From Mucilaginibacter sp. (lineage in GTDB: Bacteria > Bacteroidota > Bacteroidia > Sphingobacteriales > Sphingobacteriaceae): a stretch of 64,000 nt of DNA. The notes below the pieces were generated by a model, which was not told the DNA's origin, ran no database searches, and saw only the letters and a list, made by a program, of their open reading frames with translations. The translations under genes were made by a program, and so were the position numbers. How positions within the stretch are numbered: position 1 is the stretch's first letter; each line of letters begins with the position of its first letter. Location of the stretch: contig NZ_JAQBOC010000076.1 of assembly GCF_028288225.1 (NCBI RefSeq), forward strand, positions 1 through 64,000. Reading direction: 5' to 3'. Shown here in pieces: positions 1 to 10,155 of the stretch.

Positions 1-1971
1 CGGAAGCGTAAACCAAAAGGTGCTTCCTTTACCTAACTGGCTATCCACGCCGATCTCACCATTATGGCGGTGAATGATCTCTGCGCTGATGTAAAGACCC
101 AAACCCAGACCGGAATATTGTGCACCGAAATATTCTGCCCGGTAATATTTATTGAACAGATGCGGAATCTTATCCGGTGAGATCCCGGGTCCATTATCTT
201 TGACCGAAACTTTAATATACTGATCCATCTTTGCAACGATTAGATAGATCTGTTTAGATTCAGGGGCATATTTGACGGCATTATTCACGAAATTAACCAC
301 CACCTGATCGATCCGGTGTTCATCGGCAAAAACTGTTAATTCCGGGTCACCTTTGAAGATTAGTTCGTGTTTACCTGCTGCGCGCACGTGATTACAGCAG
401 CCTTCCAGCATTTCTGAAACCTTAAATATTTTTTTGGCAATATGCAGTTGGTTTTGATTGAGCTTACTGGCGTCCAGCAGTTCTTCGATCAGGCCGCTGA
501 TCTTTTCGACACTTCTGTTTGCCTGAACGATCAACCTGGGCAGCATTACCGGCGAAGGCTGTTCCTTCATCCGGTCGAGCAATTGCAAAGACGACTTCAA
601 ACTGGTTACCGGAGTTTTTAACTCATGACTTGCGATGCAGATGAAATCATCTTTCTGGGCAGCCAATATTTTAAGATCGTGAATGTCAGTCGCCGTGCCG
701 ATCCAGCTTTGTAAAGCTCCCTGTTCATTTTTGATCGGCAGAATCCGTACCAGGTGCCATCGGTATTCCCCGTCAGCACGTTTCTCCCTGATCTCGAATT
801 CACCACCGGTTGTACCTCTTAAAATGTCCTGGAAAGAATCCTGACAATAGTCCAGGTCATCAGGATGGATGACCGTCTCCCATCCCCTGCTGCTAAACTG
901 CTTTTCATCGAACCCTGTATAATTGTACCATTGCTGGTTATAAAAGTCTACTTCGCCGTCAAGCGTGTTTGTCCAGGCAATTTGGGGAATAGCGTTCAAC
1001 TGCGTGCGGAACAAATTGGCACTTGCTTCGATTTTTCTCCTCGCCAAAACGGTATCTGTCACTTCGATAGCAAAAACAAATATGCCGTCTACGTGGTCTC
1101 CCGGACCCGGGCGTGGCTGATAAATAAAATTAAAATACCGTTCTTCGATGAACCCATCAGCCATTCTGGCCATTGGTACGTACAATTCTCGGCCTTCGTA
1201 GAGTTCACCTGTCCGGTAAACATTTTCAATAATGTCTATTATCGGCTGGCCCGCAAGTTCGGGAATAGCTTCAGTCAGAGGCTTACCTAAGATATCCCTT
1301 CCCGGAAAGAACTGCTGGTATAAAGGATTCACCAGTTCAAATTGATAGTCAGGCCCGTTTAGGACACATATCCCTGCCGGCGCCTGCATAAAGAACTCAG
1401 CAAATCTGTCTCGTTGGCTGGCGGTTTCTGCCTGCACAGCCTCCAATTCAAGTTTTGCGTTCTCGTTGTCTATAAAGGCTCTGACTTTATCAGTCGTTTC
1501 AATGACATTGGTGATAACCCCTCTGATATTGCCGGTTTCATCCTTAACGGGGCTGTAGGCGAAATTGAAATAACATTCTTCGGAATATCCATTGCGGTTC
1601 AGGAATAATTTAAAGTCTGTAAACCTGACCGGACAGCCTTCCATAACGCCGTGAAACATCGGGCCGATCGTGTCCCAAATTTCCGAAAAGGATCGCCATA
1701 TTGGTATGCCCATTGCCTGGGGGTGTTTGTTGGAACCCAAAATGGGGCGGTAACCATCATTATAGAACTGGATAAATTCAGCGCCCCAGGTTATGTGCAT
1801 CGGGAAGGGAGAACTTAACAAAATACCAATGGATATCTTTAACGCGGGCTCCCACGATTGGGGGGCTCCCAGCGGGGTTCTTGACCAGTCGGTTTCACGG
1901 ATGATCTCACCGCACTCTCCCCCACCCTGTAAAAAAGGTAATTCTGTCGGTTGTGGACTCGCTTGTGGCAT
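1..1971 (-). CDS. PAS-domain sensor histidine kinase, partial (C-terminal end outside window)
   Basis: The frame is open from an ATG at 1971 to the window edge, 657 codons without a stop, so only the last few residues are missing. The N-terminus (about residues 12-30, with TDWSRTPLG) is typical of Bacteroidota multi-PAS kinases. Three PAS-like sensor segments follow, roughly residues 40-165, 195-310 and 330-430. A HisKA phosphoacceptor box, ASHELKTPVTSL, places the His near residue 449. The ATPase domain shows an N box (NNAVKYAP), a G1 box (DNGPGIS) and a G2 box (GLGLGLYISAEII). No transmembrane segment is visible, so a cytoplasmic sensor kinase is expected. The signal and the partner regulator are unknown. 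The frame stays open upstream of the chosen ATG, so a slightly longer start is possible. Confidence 0.93.
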   Translation of the reverse strand, partial: MPQASPQPTELPFLQGGGECGEIIRETDWSRTPLGAPQSWEPALKISIGILLSSPFPMHITWGAEFIQFYNDGYRPILGSNKHPQAMGIPIWRSFSEIWDTIGPMFHGVMEGCPVRFTDFKLFLNRNGYSEECYFNFAYSPVKDETGNIRGVITNVIETTDKVRAFIDNENAKLELEAVQAETASQRDRFAEFFMQAPAGICVLNGPDYQFELVNPLYQQFFPGRDILGKPLTEAIPELAGQPIIDIIENVYRTGELYEGRELYVPMARMADGFIEERYFNFIYQPRPGPGDHVDGIFVFAIEVTDTVLARRKIEASANLFRTQLNAIPQIAWTNTLDGEVDFYNQQWYNYTGFDEKQFSSRGWETVIHPDDLDYCQDSFQDILRGTTGGEFEIREKRADGEYRWHLVRILPIKNEQGALQSWIGTATDIHDLKILAAQKDDFICIASHELKTPVTSLKSSLQLLDRMKEQPSPVMLPRLIVQANRSVEKISGLIEELLDASKLNQNQLHIAKKIFKVSEMLEGCCNHVRAAGKHELIFKGDPELTVFADEHRIDQVVVNFVNNAVKYAPESKQIYLIVAKMDQYIKVSVKDNGPGISPDKIPHLFNKYYRAEYFGAQYSGLGLGLYISAEIIHRHNGEIGVDSQLGKGSTFWFTLP

Positions 1972-2265
1972 AACGTTGAGAGTGTTAAGTTCGATCACTA
2001 AAAACACCTTGCACAAATTGCCGTTAATGACTGAACTGTTTCCAATACCTTTAGGCGTGTTACTTATCAACAAGAATTTACCGTCTTTGTTTGTTTGCTG
2101 TACTAACCATTAAGTTCAAATTTCGATTTTTTATCTGAAGACCGCATTGGGCCTCCAAGAAACACTAAAAACCCTTGAATGACATCATTTGAGGTTTCTT
2201 TTATTACAACATTCCCCCAACTTTTCGGACTAATCCATCGCCTGCTTCAATCGTAATAAAAGTTA

Positions 2266-3315
2266 CTATGTAAACCTTGCCGTAGTGGGGGTGTAGGTAG
2301 ACGGCGCCAAATTTTTCGGCTTTTGTTTTATCGGAAAGACAAATAGCCAGGACAGATATTTTGTTTTTTTAGCAACATTGTAAAATAATAATGGAACTAT
2401 AAGCCCGGTTAGCGTACCTAAAACAATATGCACACTCGGGTTAGTGATATGAAATGCTTTGGCCAAAATTATCCGCGTACCACTGCTCGCTATAATATGA
2501 ACCAGGTAGATTACTATGCTATTGATCCCTAAATATTCCAAAAATTTAAAGCCGTTTTTGTTAGCGCAAACATTACTTAAATAGAATATTGTAAAACTGC
2601 CAGCCAATGGAGGAAAAATCTCATTATACCAAAGGTTATGCGGGAATGTGAAATAAAAATATATCGAAATGCAAAAAATAGTGGCATTAAGTATAAACAT
2701 CCGGCTCTTTAGGATCTGTTCTGTAATGTATTGATATTTAAATAAAGCTATCCCAACTGCAAAGTAAATTAGGTTAACAAATGTTTTGCCAAATATCCCG
2801 GTTTGCAGGTTTGTGCTGTAGCCTATTGCCCATATTAAAAACAAAAGCAGCATTCCCCACTTTTTGGAAAAATTGAATGCCAACAACCCTATTACATTTA
2901 TAAAAAACAAAGCGAATAAAAACCAAAATTGATCTTTAGGCTTATACAAAAAATCTAATGACAGCCACAGCGAACGCGGGCTGTTTATGTAACCCGAAGC
3001 TTTCACTTCAATAATAGTTTGCAATATAGACCATATTAAAAAAGGATATGCAATGGTGCCAAGCTTGTTGAACATGAAAGATTTATTCCCTCTTTTTTTT
3101 AAGCTTGAATAAAAAAAATATCCGGAAAGAATAAAAAACAATGGCATATGAAAACTGTAAACAAAATTTACAGCGTAATAATAAAATTTTGAATCAATAA
3201 GGTTTGCCGTATTTAATCCTTTAATAACATGACCAAAAACCACAAATATTATACCTACACCTTTAGCATAATCAATCCAGTCTAATCTGCTTTTGGTAGC
3301 TTTGTCAATTGTCAT
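2266..3315 (-). CDS. acyltransferase 3 family membrane protein
   Basis: This 349-residue integral membrane protein begins with the acyltransferase-3 signature: LDWIDYAKGVGIIFVVFGHV at residues 11-30, including the conserved GH thought to be catalytic. About ten hydrophobic segments follow, as in OafA/YrhL-type proteins that acetylate or acylate sugars of surface polysaccharides. The length fits the family, and the acceptor cannot be told from sequence. The coding region and its upstream flank are visibly richer in A and T than the neighbouring kinase and SusC genes, which may mean acquisition from elsewhere. It stands alone: the kinase downstream begins about 300 bp away, and SusD upstream is separated by a terminator and 426 bp. 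Confidence 0.85.
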   Translation of the reverse strand: MTIDKATKSRLDWIDYAKGVGIIFVVFGHVIKGLNTANLIDSKFYYYAVNFVYSFHMPLFFILSGYFFYSSLKKRGNKSFMFNKLGTIAYPFLIWSILQTIIEVKASGYINSPRSLWLSLDFLYKPKDQFWFLFALFFINVIGLLAFNFSKKWGMLLLFLIWAIGYSTNLQTGIFGKTFVNLIYFAVGIALFKYQYITEQILKSRMFILNATIFCISIYFYFTFPHNLWYNEIFPPLAGSFTIFYLSNVCANKNGFKFLEYLGINSIVIYLVHIIASSGTRIILAKAFHITNPSVHIVLGTLTGLIVPLLFYNVAKKTKYLSWLFVFPIKQKPKNLAPSTYTPTTARFT

Positions 3316-3741
3316 AAATGATGCAACTTATTTTCAATTTTGATTACAACCTCTTTTGATGATTTTATTTAGCAATTGTTCTCTTATAGAAAGTAAAATT
3401 TATCTGCATGGCTGGTATTGCAAATTATTTTAGCAATTTTTTTTGGGTTAAACATTAAATTACAATTGCTATCTAAAAAATATTTTATAAAGGTAGAATT
3501 AAGAATAATATAAAATTTCACATATAATGCACAATTAGGTGTAGAAAAATGTGAAAATTATCATTTAGCGCCCTGTTTATAAGCGTAAGTGAATTCATTT
3601 ACAGAAAATGGAAATAATAAAAAAGGGATGAAGAATAGATCTTCACCCCTTTAAAATGCCTTATAAGTGACTGTTTAATCTTATAAGTAATTATTAATTA
3701 GAAGAGCCTTTTTATGGGGTCTCTTTTAATTTTAAAAGTTA
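3316..3741. other. AT-rich intergenic region
   Basis: This 426-bp gap between the acyltransferase gene and the susD stop codon is very AT-rich and holds no convincing ORF on either strand. Its only clear element is the terminator-like hairpin at 3621-3653, which would end the susC-susD transcript. The promoter of the acyltransferase gene should lie here, but no exact TAnnTTTG was identified. Confidence 0.6.
3617..3655 (-). terminator. probable intrinsic terminator of the susC-susD unit
   Basis: A stem pairs TGAAGA with TCTTCA and then GGG with CCC across one A-C mismatch. On the minus strand it is followed by a run of Ts (reverse complement of the A-run at 3618-3624). It lies about 90 bp after the susD stop codon. 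Confidence 0.6.
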
Positions 3742-5661
3742 TTAGTGCTTTGCCCACCACAACGGCGTCAGCACTGCATCAGTACCGCCCAGGGCAGCAA
3801 CAGCCTGGTTATAGCCAGCAACATTGCTATTACTCAAACTTGAAGGATATTTCATGCGCTGAGGGAAAAATTTGATACTGCTTGTAGTATAGTTAGAACT
3901 ATTTAAAGCAGGTAAATCAGGCATAATATCTTCAACAGCCGGGTTTTCATAAAAAGGTAGGCCCAGTCTCCTGCGATCATTCCAGGTTTCCAAAGGCAAC
4001 CACGGTAATTGGGCTAAATACTTTTGGGTAATAATTTTTGTTAGCTGGTCATTTCTAACCGCGCCTGACTTATAAAGATCATTTTTGGGATAGTTAACGG
4101 ATACCACACCCGCAGCACCGGTAATGCCATCTTCATAATTCATAGCATGTGATGCCGCCGGTTCTGTTGTATGGGCCCATTTAACAGATGTTCCAACCCT
4201 GTTGTAGTCGGTAGATGCCAGGTAGGTACTTAGATTGGCAGTAGTTCCAAAATATTCAAAACTCTTGGCAATCCCGGTTTCATAAGCGGTTTGAGCATTA
4301 ACAGGGGTGTTCCAGCCACGAACTGCAGCTTCTGCTAAAAGGAAATAAGTTTCCCATGGCGCAAAGAAAACTCTTCTATTATTTCCATTCCTGTAAACCA
4401 GGTTCAGTAACGGTTTAAACCCATTGGTAGTGATGGCTTGGTTCATAGATGCTTTTGCACCCCAGTTGCCATCTGCCTTGGCATTCCATGTGTTGGTTGA
4501 GTTTAGTGTTTTAACAACTGCGCCCGCAGCATTTTTCAAATCCCTTTGAGTAGCTGTGAAGGTATCACCTATGCCCGGGTAGTTAGGGTCGGTGATGTTG
4601 CCGGGGATGCTAAAAATTTTATAAGCCCTTGGATCAATGGAGTAAGGTAATCCGTTAAACCAATAACCTGCCGCCGGATCATTGGTTTTAGTGGCAAACT
4701 GTTCTGTAAACCGTTGCCCCATCCAGTTAGCCGGCTTAATGGCTGATTGGAACGATGCAGCTAACTGATCGGCAGATTTAACACCGCCTAAGCCAAACAC
4801 CAGGTTGTTATAAGTTGCAGATATAGGCAACCCCATCCATGACGACTCTTTTCTGAACACACTGCTAAGCGGGTTATAACTGTTAGGGGTTTCCTGTACG
4901 CTAAAGGTTTCGGTAGCAACATCTGTAATGAAATCATTGGTGGCAGCAGCAGCTTCAAATTCAGCTTTAGCTTTTGCCGGATCAATTTCAGATAACCGCA
5001 TAGCCAGGCGCATACGCATAGAGTTTGCATATTTACGCCATTTAGCGTAGTCATATCCGTACGCCGGATCTTCTTTCGTTAAGGTTGATGGATTGGTAAT
5101 GGTCAAATCTAATTTTGAGCTTGCATCTTTTAACTCATCCAGCAAAAAGTAATAAACTGTTTTAACATCTTTAAACTCCGGATTTTTACCCTGGAAGCCG
5201 TCTGTAGGCATAGGGCCAAAGCTGTCAGAAAATTCGCTCATTAAATAGGCTCTCCAGATCCTTGCAACCTGGATCAGATTTTTTGTATAAACTTTGGATG
5301 TTCCCTTGGCAATTTGATCAGTTCCTATCTCGATTGCGCTATTGGCATTATTTAACCACTGCGACGATTGCCTGTAATATTCTGAGGTCCATCCGTCGTC
5401 GTATGATCCGCGTGAGAAGGTTTCTCCATCCTCGTCCTGCAGGCCATGGCCGCCTACAACCCAATAGAGGATAAATACACGTTCTGATAAACCCGGGTCC
5501 TGCTGAGCGCCAACAATAGCATTGTCTATAAAATATTCGGTTTGCACCTGATCGCCATTAGCTTTGAGCGGATCGTTATTGATGTCGTCAAATTTTTTGC
5601 ATGATGCAAGCAGCAAAGTAGCTGTAAGCAACAGGCATGATTTTTTAAATATCGTTTTCAT
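3742..5661 (-). CDS. SusD/RagB-like outer-membrane nutrient-binding lipoprotein
   Basis: This 639-residue lipoprotein is the surface partner of the TonB-dependent transporter encoded just upstream. It has a signal peptide with a lipobox (LLLASC, Cys near residue 20) followed by KKFDDINNDP, the typical start of SusD-type proteins. The interior holds the helical repeat pattern of the family, for example WRAYLMSEFSDSFGPMP and FAPWETYFLLAEAAVRGW. The C-terminal region has LPWLPLETWNDRRRLGLPF, as in the larger SusD/RagB subfamily. The length (639) is above the usual 450-600. Only 27 bp separate it from susC, so the two are co-transcribed. The bound glycan or peptide cannot be read from sequence, and no glycoside hydrolase is adjacent. 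Confidence 0.95.
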   Translation of the reverse strand: MKTIFKKSCLLLTATLLLASCKKFDDINNDPLKANGDQVQTEYFIDNAIVGAQQDPGLSERVFILYWVVGGHGLQDEDGETFSRGSYDDGWTSEYYRQSSQWLNNANSAIEIGTDQIAKGTSKVYTKNLIQVARIWRAYLMSEFSDSFGPMPTDGFQGKNPEFKDVKTVYYFLLDELKDASSKLDLTITNPSTLTKEDPAYGYDYAKWRKYANSMRMRLAMRLSEIDPAKAKAEFEAAAATNDFITDVATETFSVQETPNSYNPLSSVFRKESSWMGLPISATYNNLVFGLGGVKSADQLAASFQSAIKPANWMGQRFTEQFATKTNDPAAGYWFNGLPYSIDPRAYKIFSIPGNITDPNYPGIGDTFTATQRDLKNAAGAVVKTLNSTNTWNAKADGNWGAKASMNQAITTNGFKPLLNLVYRNGNNRRVFFAPWETYFLLAEAAVRGWNTPVNAQTAYETGIAKSFEYFGTTANLSTYLASTDYNRVGTSVKWAHTTEPAASHAMNYEDGITGAAGVVSVNYPKNDLYKSGAVRNDQLTKIITQKYLAQLPWLPLETWNDRRRLGLPFYENPAVEDIMPDLPALNSSNYTTSSIKFFPQRMKYPSSLSNSNVAGYNQAVAALGGTDAVLTPLWWAKH

Positions 5662-5688
5662 ATATTATGAATTATTCTTGTGTGATAA

Positions 5689-8600
5689 TTAGAAGCCTAC
5701 AGTTAAGTTAAATAAAATTGTACGTGTTGTTGGGAAGCTTCCACTTTCAAAACCCGTAGCATTAGTTCCCGTTGCATAAGAAGATTCAGGATCCATACCA
5801 TTCATATGGCTTGATATTAACCATACATTATTGGCCGATACGCCAATTTTTGCTCTTTGGACACCTATCCCCGTTAATAATTTTTTCGGAAGGTTATAGC
5901 TTAACTGTACATTTCTGATCCGTATGTTAGACGCATCATAAAGATTTGCTTCGGTTACCCCTATATTACCGTGGCCGGCAACTACTGTCCAGTAATTTTG
6001 CGCAGTGGTTTTCACTGCATTTTTTTCGTATTGGTTTGTAGTTGGGTTCAAAACAACACCGTCAACCAACATATCGTCCCTTGATCCGTTTACTACCGTT
6101 TTGTTAGATGTACCATACTGTTCCATATTGGCTATTGTACCTGAGAAGATCTGACCGCCGAAACGGGCATCAACCAGGAACGAAAAGTCAAAATTTTTGT
6201 AAGAGAACGAGTTGGTAACACCCAATAAGCTGGAAGCCTGCTGATTGCCCAGCTTGGCTCTTTCCGGATCAACCTGCGGTAACCCGCTGGCATCTAACAG
6301 CAATTGTCCTTTATATGGACTGTTGGCATCTTTTACTCTCAAAAATTGGGAACCATATATTTCACCATACAGCTGCCCGGTTTGGGCAACAATTGAAAGG
6401 TCATCAAACCCTCCCAAACTATATTGGGTTACACCCGGCGAAAGGTATTTAACGGTGTTCCGGTTGATAGAGAAATTTACCATAGTATTCCAGTTAAAGC
6501 CATCATTGTTTTTTATGATTTTACCATCAACCATCAACTCCAACCCTTTATTCTGAATATCGCCCGCGTTTATTTTTCGGGCGGTATAACCACTTAAAGC
6601 GTCCATAGGAAGATTCAACAATTGCCTTGTGGCATTTGATTTATACACGGCAAAGTCAAATCCTACCCGGTTGTTCAAAAAGCGCATTTCCAGACCGGCC
6701 TCGTATGATTTGATTAATTCGCTTTTGACATTGGCATCGTAGAGAACATCGCCGCGGCTTGCAGTAGTATTGCCAAGCGGATCTTTACCGATGTTATAGG
6801 TATTGTATAATTGGTAAGGGTCCATATCATTCCCCACAGAAGCAAAAGATCCCCTTAATTTACCATAGGTTAACCATGATGGTAATCCGTTCCCGTTTTT
6901 ACCCATTAATTCGGTAAATAAGAAAGAGGCGCTTACCGACGGATAAAGATAAGAGCGGTTTGCAGCGCTTAGGGCTGAAGACCAGTCATTCCTCAATGTT
7001 CCGTCAACAAACAGGTATCCGTCGTAATTCAGGCCCAGTGATCCATAAACCGAATAAATATCATGACGTGATAAACCTTCGCTGATGGAAGCATTGGTTG
7101 TTCCATTATTCAGGGAGAATAAGTTTGGCACCTGTAAAGGGCTTGCATTTGCACTCAGAAAAGAAGACTGGCGATTCATAAGGTTTCCGCCAACAGTAGC
7201 CGTACCTCCTAATTTGCCAAAAAGGTTGTCTTTTTTTGCTGTAAGTAAGCCGCTGTAATTAGTTTCTGTAAATGTGCTTTTGCCTGCGCCATAAGAACCT
7301 GTAGAGGTGGGAGTAGCGCCTGCGTATGTGCGGTTATCGGTATTGGTGGTATAAGTATCCGCGCCACCTTTCACCTCAGCATTCAGCCAGCTGTTAAACT
7401 GATATTTTATTGATGCGTTTAATAAAAACCGGTTCCTGATGTCCTCGTTCAGGTTATATTGAGATGCCCAATATGGATTAAGCTCATTTTCCTGGCGCCA
7501 CCAAAGCATTTTTCCGTTCTTGTCTGTACGTGCCTTGAAATCTCTTATATCAATAGAAGTTGGCAGTAAGGATAACGCATAAAAATTATTGCTCACGTTG
7601 GAGCCGCCTTGCGGGCGATTAAGGGCAGTAGCATTAATATATTGAACTTTCGTGTCAATCGTCCACTTGTCATCGGTGCCAAACTTACTCACCGTTCTGC
7701 CCATTAAGTTGTTCCTTATCAGCTTTGCTCCGGGGATCACGCTCTTTTCATCCAAACGGTTGTAGGAAGTATAAACCGATGTGGATTTGTATTGCTGCTG
7801 AAACGATATGCTTTGGTTTGCCGTTAAGCCCTTTTGAAAGTAATTCCCGATATTATCATAGGTTCTTAACGGAGCTGTAGAACCATCCCATTTTTTTACA
7901 GACTGACCATCTGCTTTCGGCCCCCAGCTGGTGGATGCTGTTGGATCATAAATATTATTTGATCCCTGGCCAAATACATTTTGCATTCCCGGTTTAGCAA
8001 AGATACTTTCAGAGCCTATTGATGACGATATGGTTATACCCAGGCCACTTTGTCGTTTGCCTGTTTTCGTAGTGATCAAAATTGCGCCATTACCTGCTCT
8101 GGAACCATAAAGTGCAGCTGCCGATGGTCCTTTCAAAACACTCATGCTTTCAATGTCTTCAGGGTTAATATCCGATAGACCGTTACCCATATCTAAAGAC
8201 GGATTGTAGTAATCATTGTTTGAGGCCCCGATAAAGTTATCAACAGGCGTTCCGTCAATCACTATTAATGGCTGATTAGAGCCTGTTAACGAGTTATTTC
8301 CTCTCAGCGTAATTCTTGATGAACCACCGGGCCCATTACCCGAGCGCGTAATTTGCAAGCCTGCTACTTTTCCTGAAAGCGCATTCACAATGTTAGGCTC
8401 TTTAGCTTCCGTTAATGCTTCGCCTTTCACCTCCTGCACTGCGTAACCTAATGATTTTTTTTCTCTTTTAATACCCAAAGCCGTCACAACAACTTCTGTC
8501 AGGGCATTTTCATTAGCTTCTAAAACAACATTCAAAGTTGTACTGGTCCCAACGGGAACATCTGTTGTTTTGAAGCCAATAAAAGAAAAAGTTAACACTG

Positions 8601-8805
8601 CGCCCGGTTTCACAGATAAGCTGAATTTTCCGTCTACGCTTGTAGCCGTGCCATTGCTGGTACCTTTTTCGGTAACATTTACACCGGGAATGGCTAGTCC
8701 GGATTTTTCTGTTACCGTACCGGTAACGGTTTTTTGTGCATACGCAACTATTGTTATCATGCTAAATAACAATGAAGCCATGCATCTTAAGTACATTTGT
8801 TTCAT
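5689..8805 (-). CDS. SusC/RagA-family TonB-linked outer-membrane transporter
   Basis: This 1038-residue protein imports a large nutrient through the outer membrane using TonB energy. After a signal peptide ending near AYA-QK come a carboxypeptidase-regulatory-like domain (about residues 27-100, VTGTVTEKSGLAIPGVNV) and a plug domain. The plug carries LSGKVAGLQI, RGNNSLTG and PLIVIDGTPVDNF, the SusC/RagA hallmark. A long beta-barrel with regular aromatic strand ends extends to a C-terminal aromatic residue (FNLTVGF). The gene precedes susD in the same direction. Upstream lies an array of 34-bp tandem repeats and then a ROK regulator in the same orientation, so the unit looks like ROK-SusC-SusD with repeats in the control region. 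Confidence 0.96.
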   Translation of the reverse strand: MKQMYLRCMASLLFSMITIVAYAQKTVTGTVTEKSGLAIPGVNVTEKGTSNGTATSVDGKFSLSVKPGAVLTFSFIGFKTTDVPVGTSTTLNVVLEANENALTEVVVTALGIKREKKSLGYAVQEVKGEALTEAKEPNIVNALSGKVAGLQITRSGNGPGGSSRITLRGNNSLTGSNQPLIVIDGTPVDNFIGASNNDYYNPSLDMGNGLSDINPEDIESMSVLKGPSAAALYGSRAGNGAILITTKTGKRQSGLGITISSSIGSESIFAKPGMQNVFGQGSNNIYDPTASTSWGPKADGQSVKKWDGSTAPLRTYDNIGNYFQKGLTANQSISFQQQYKSTSVYTSYNRLDEKSVIPGAKLIRNNLMGRTVSKFGTDDKWTIDTKVQYINATALNRPQGGSNVSNNFYALSLLPTSIDIRDFKARTDKNGKMLWWRQENELNPYWASQYNLNEDIRNRFLLNASIKYQFNSWLNAEVKGGADTYTTNTDNRTYAGATPTSTGSYGAGKSTFTETNYSGLLTAKKDNLFGKLGGTATVGGNLMNRQSSFLSANASPLQVPNLFSLNNGTTNASISEGLSRHDIYSVYGSLGLNYDGYLFVDGTLRNDWSSALSAANRSYLYPSVSASFLFTELMGKNGNGLPSWLTYGKLRGSFASVGNDMDPYQLYNTYNIGKDPLGNTTASRGDVLYDANVKSELIKSYEAGLEMRFLNNRVGFDFAVYKSNATRQLLNLPMDALSGYTARKINAGDIQNKGLELMVDGKIIKNNDGFNWNTMVNFSINRNTVKYLSPGVTQYSLGGFDDLSIVAQTGQLYGEIYGSQFLRVKDANSPYKGQLLLDASGLPQVDPERAKLGNQQASSLLGVTNSFSYKNFDFSFLVDARFGGQIFSGTIANMEQYGTSNKTVVNGSRDDMLVDGVVLNPTTNQYEKNAVKTTAQNYWTVVAGHGNIGVTEANLYDASNIRIRNVQLSYNLPKKLLTGIGVQRAKIGVSANNVWLISSHMNGMDPESSYATGTNATGFESGSFPTTRTILFNLTVGF

Positions 8806-8840
8806 TTTTAGGATTTAAGGGTTAAAAAATAAGGACAGTT

Positions 8841-8975
8841 TATTTGTGACGGTTTAAGTATTTTGTTAATTTTTATTTGTGACGGGTTTAAGTATTCTGT
8901 TAAATTTTACTTGTAAGGGATTTAAGTATTCTGTTAATTTTTATTTGTGATGGGTTTAAGTATTCTGTTAATTAA
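8841..8975. repeat. four tandem 34-bp repeats upstream of susC
   Basis: Units begin at 8841, 8874, 8908 and 8942, spaced 33, 34 and 34 bp. Each starts TATTTGTGA or TACTTGTAA and continues with a TTTAAGTATTCTGTTAA-type core. The last unit runs over the stop codon of the ROK gene at 8968-8970. The array fills most of the space between that gene and the susC start, so it lies in the leader or control region of susC. No TAnnTTTG on the susC strand was found inside it. Confidence 0.9.
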
Positions 8976-10155
8976 AGTTGCAATTCTCTATTACTAATGT
9001 GGCGGCTCCTAAGAGCTCAGAATCCTCGGCCAGTTTTGAAACTTGGATCTCTGTTTGTTCAGCAAGCCAGGGGATACAAAATTCGTTGATGGCTTGTTGT
9101 ATGGGAGCCATTAAAATTTTACCGGCAATTGCTCCTCTTCCACTTAACACCATAAGTTTTGGGTTCATAATGTGGATCAGGGTTGACATGCCCTTCCCGA
9201 TTAAAAACGCCGCATCTGAAAGTATGGATACAGCAAGGGGATCGCCCGATTTTGCAGCCTGCAAAAAGTGATCAGCTGACAGTTCACCAGTTTCTTTAAA
9301 AATCTGCTCCATACTTGAGCTCGCACCGGCATTTATTTCTGATTTTGCGCGCTCAATCATCACAACCAGGGAGGTATCTACTTCTAAACAGCCCCTTTTA
9401 CCGCAGGAACATAACTTATTGCTTTGCGACAGCGGAATGTGGCTAAATTCGCCGGCATATCCGCTATGCCCCCTGAAAAGGCTGCCATTAACGATCATGC
9501 CCAAACCTGTACCCCATCCCACATTTACAACCAATACATCTTTCAAATGCTTGCCCGCACCAAATTTCAATTCGGCTAAGGCGATCAGGCTGGAGTCGTT
9601 ATCAATAAATACAGGCACGCCCAGTTCCTGGGTAAGGTGTTTTTTCAGGTTGAGATCTTGCTCAGATTTAAAAAAGGTATGATTTACACCCAGTTCGGCA
9701 TTAACAAATCCGGGCATTCCAATACCGATTCCCAATATTTGATTTAGCGGTATATTGGAGCGGGAGATGTAATCTTTCAGAAACGTAATGAATGTATCGA
9801 TTAGAGCCGGCGCACTGACCAGGGCAAGCTCCTTTATCCCGGGCTCCATTTTAATATTATTCAACAGGTCATAAATAACTACCCGGGTAACCAGCTGATC
9901 AACTGCTACTGCAATAATATATCGTTTTTTTTGATCATTTAACGTAAAGGCTGATGCCCGTCTTCCTCCGGTAGAACGGGCAAGGCCATGCTCCTGTATG
10001 TATCCATCTTCTATCAAACTGTTAACCGTGCTGGTTACCACCGGCAAGCTTTTATGAGTAAGCTTGCTTAGTTCGGAAAGAGTAAGCTGATGATTAAAAT
10101 AGAAGTGCTTAATAAGTTCGTTTCGTAATAACTTTTGTTTACTCCGGACAATCAT
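8968..10155 (-). CDS. ROK-family transcriptional regulator
   Basis: The 395-residue protein combines an N-terminal winged helix (about residues 8-65, LTLSELSKLTHKSLPVVTST, then TGGRRAS) with a ROK sugar-kinase-like domain. The ROK part shows VVVNVGWGTGLGMIVNG (phosphate-binding loop), GYAGEFSHI, and the zinc motif CSCGKRGCLEV. ROK repressors of the NagC/XylR type sense a sugar or sugar phosphate. It lies immediately upstream of susC in the same direction, and the tandem repeats in between are plausible sites of control, although binding is not shown. Its own control region (10156-10414) is strongly AT-rich. Specificity for glucose, mannose or another sugar cannot be judged from sequence. Confidence 0.93.
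   Translation of the reverse strand: MIVRSKQKLLRNELIKHFYFNHQLTLSELSKLTHKSLPVVTSTVNSLIEDGYIQEHGLARSTGGRRASAFTLNDQKKRYIIAVAVDQLVTRVVIYDLLNNIKMEPGIKELALVSAPALIDTFITFLKDYISRSNIPLNQILGIGIGMPGFVNAELGVNHTFFKSEQDLNLKKHLTQELGVPVFIDNDSSLIALAELKFGAGKHLKDVLVVNVGWGTGLGMIVNGSLFRGHSGYAGEFSHIPLSQSNKLCSCGKRGCLEVDTSLVVMIERAKSEINAGASSSMEQIFKETGELSADHFLQAAKSGDPLAVSILSDAAFLIGKGMSTLIHIMNPKLMVLSGRGAIAGKILMAPIQQAINEFCIPWLAEQTEIQVSKLAEDSELLGAATLVIENCNFN

Noticed and set aside
865..1290. Plus-strand frame of 141 codons
   Set aside because: It lies antisense to the long kinase frame, which shows clear PAS and kinase motifs; it is a shadow.
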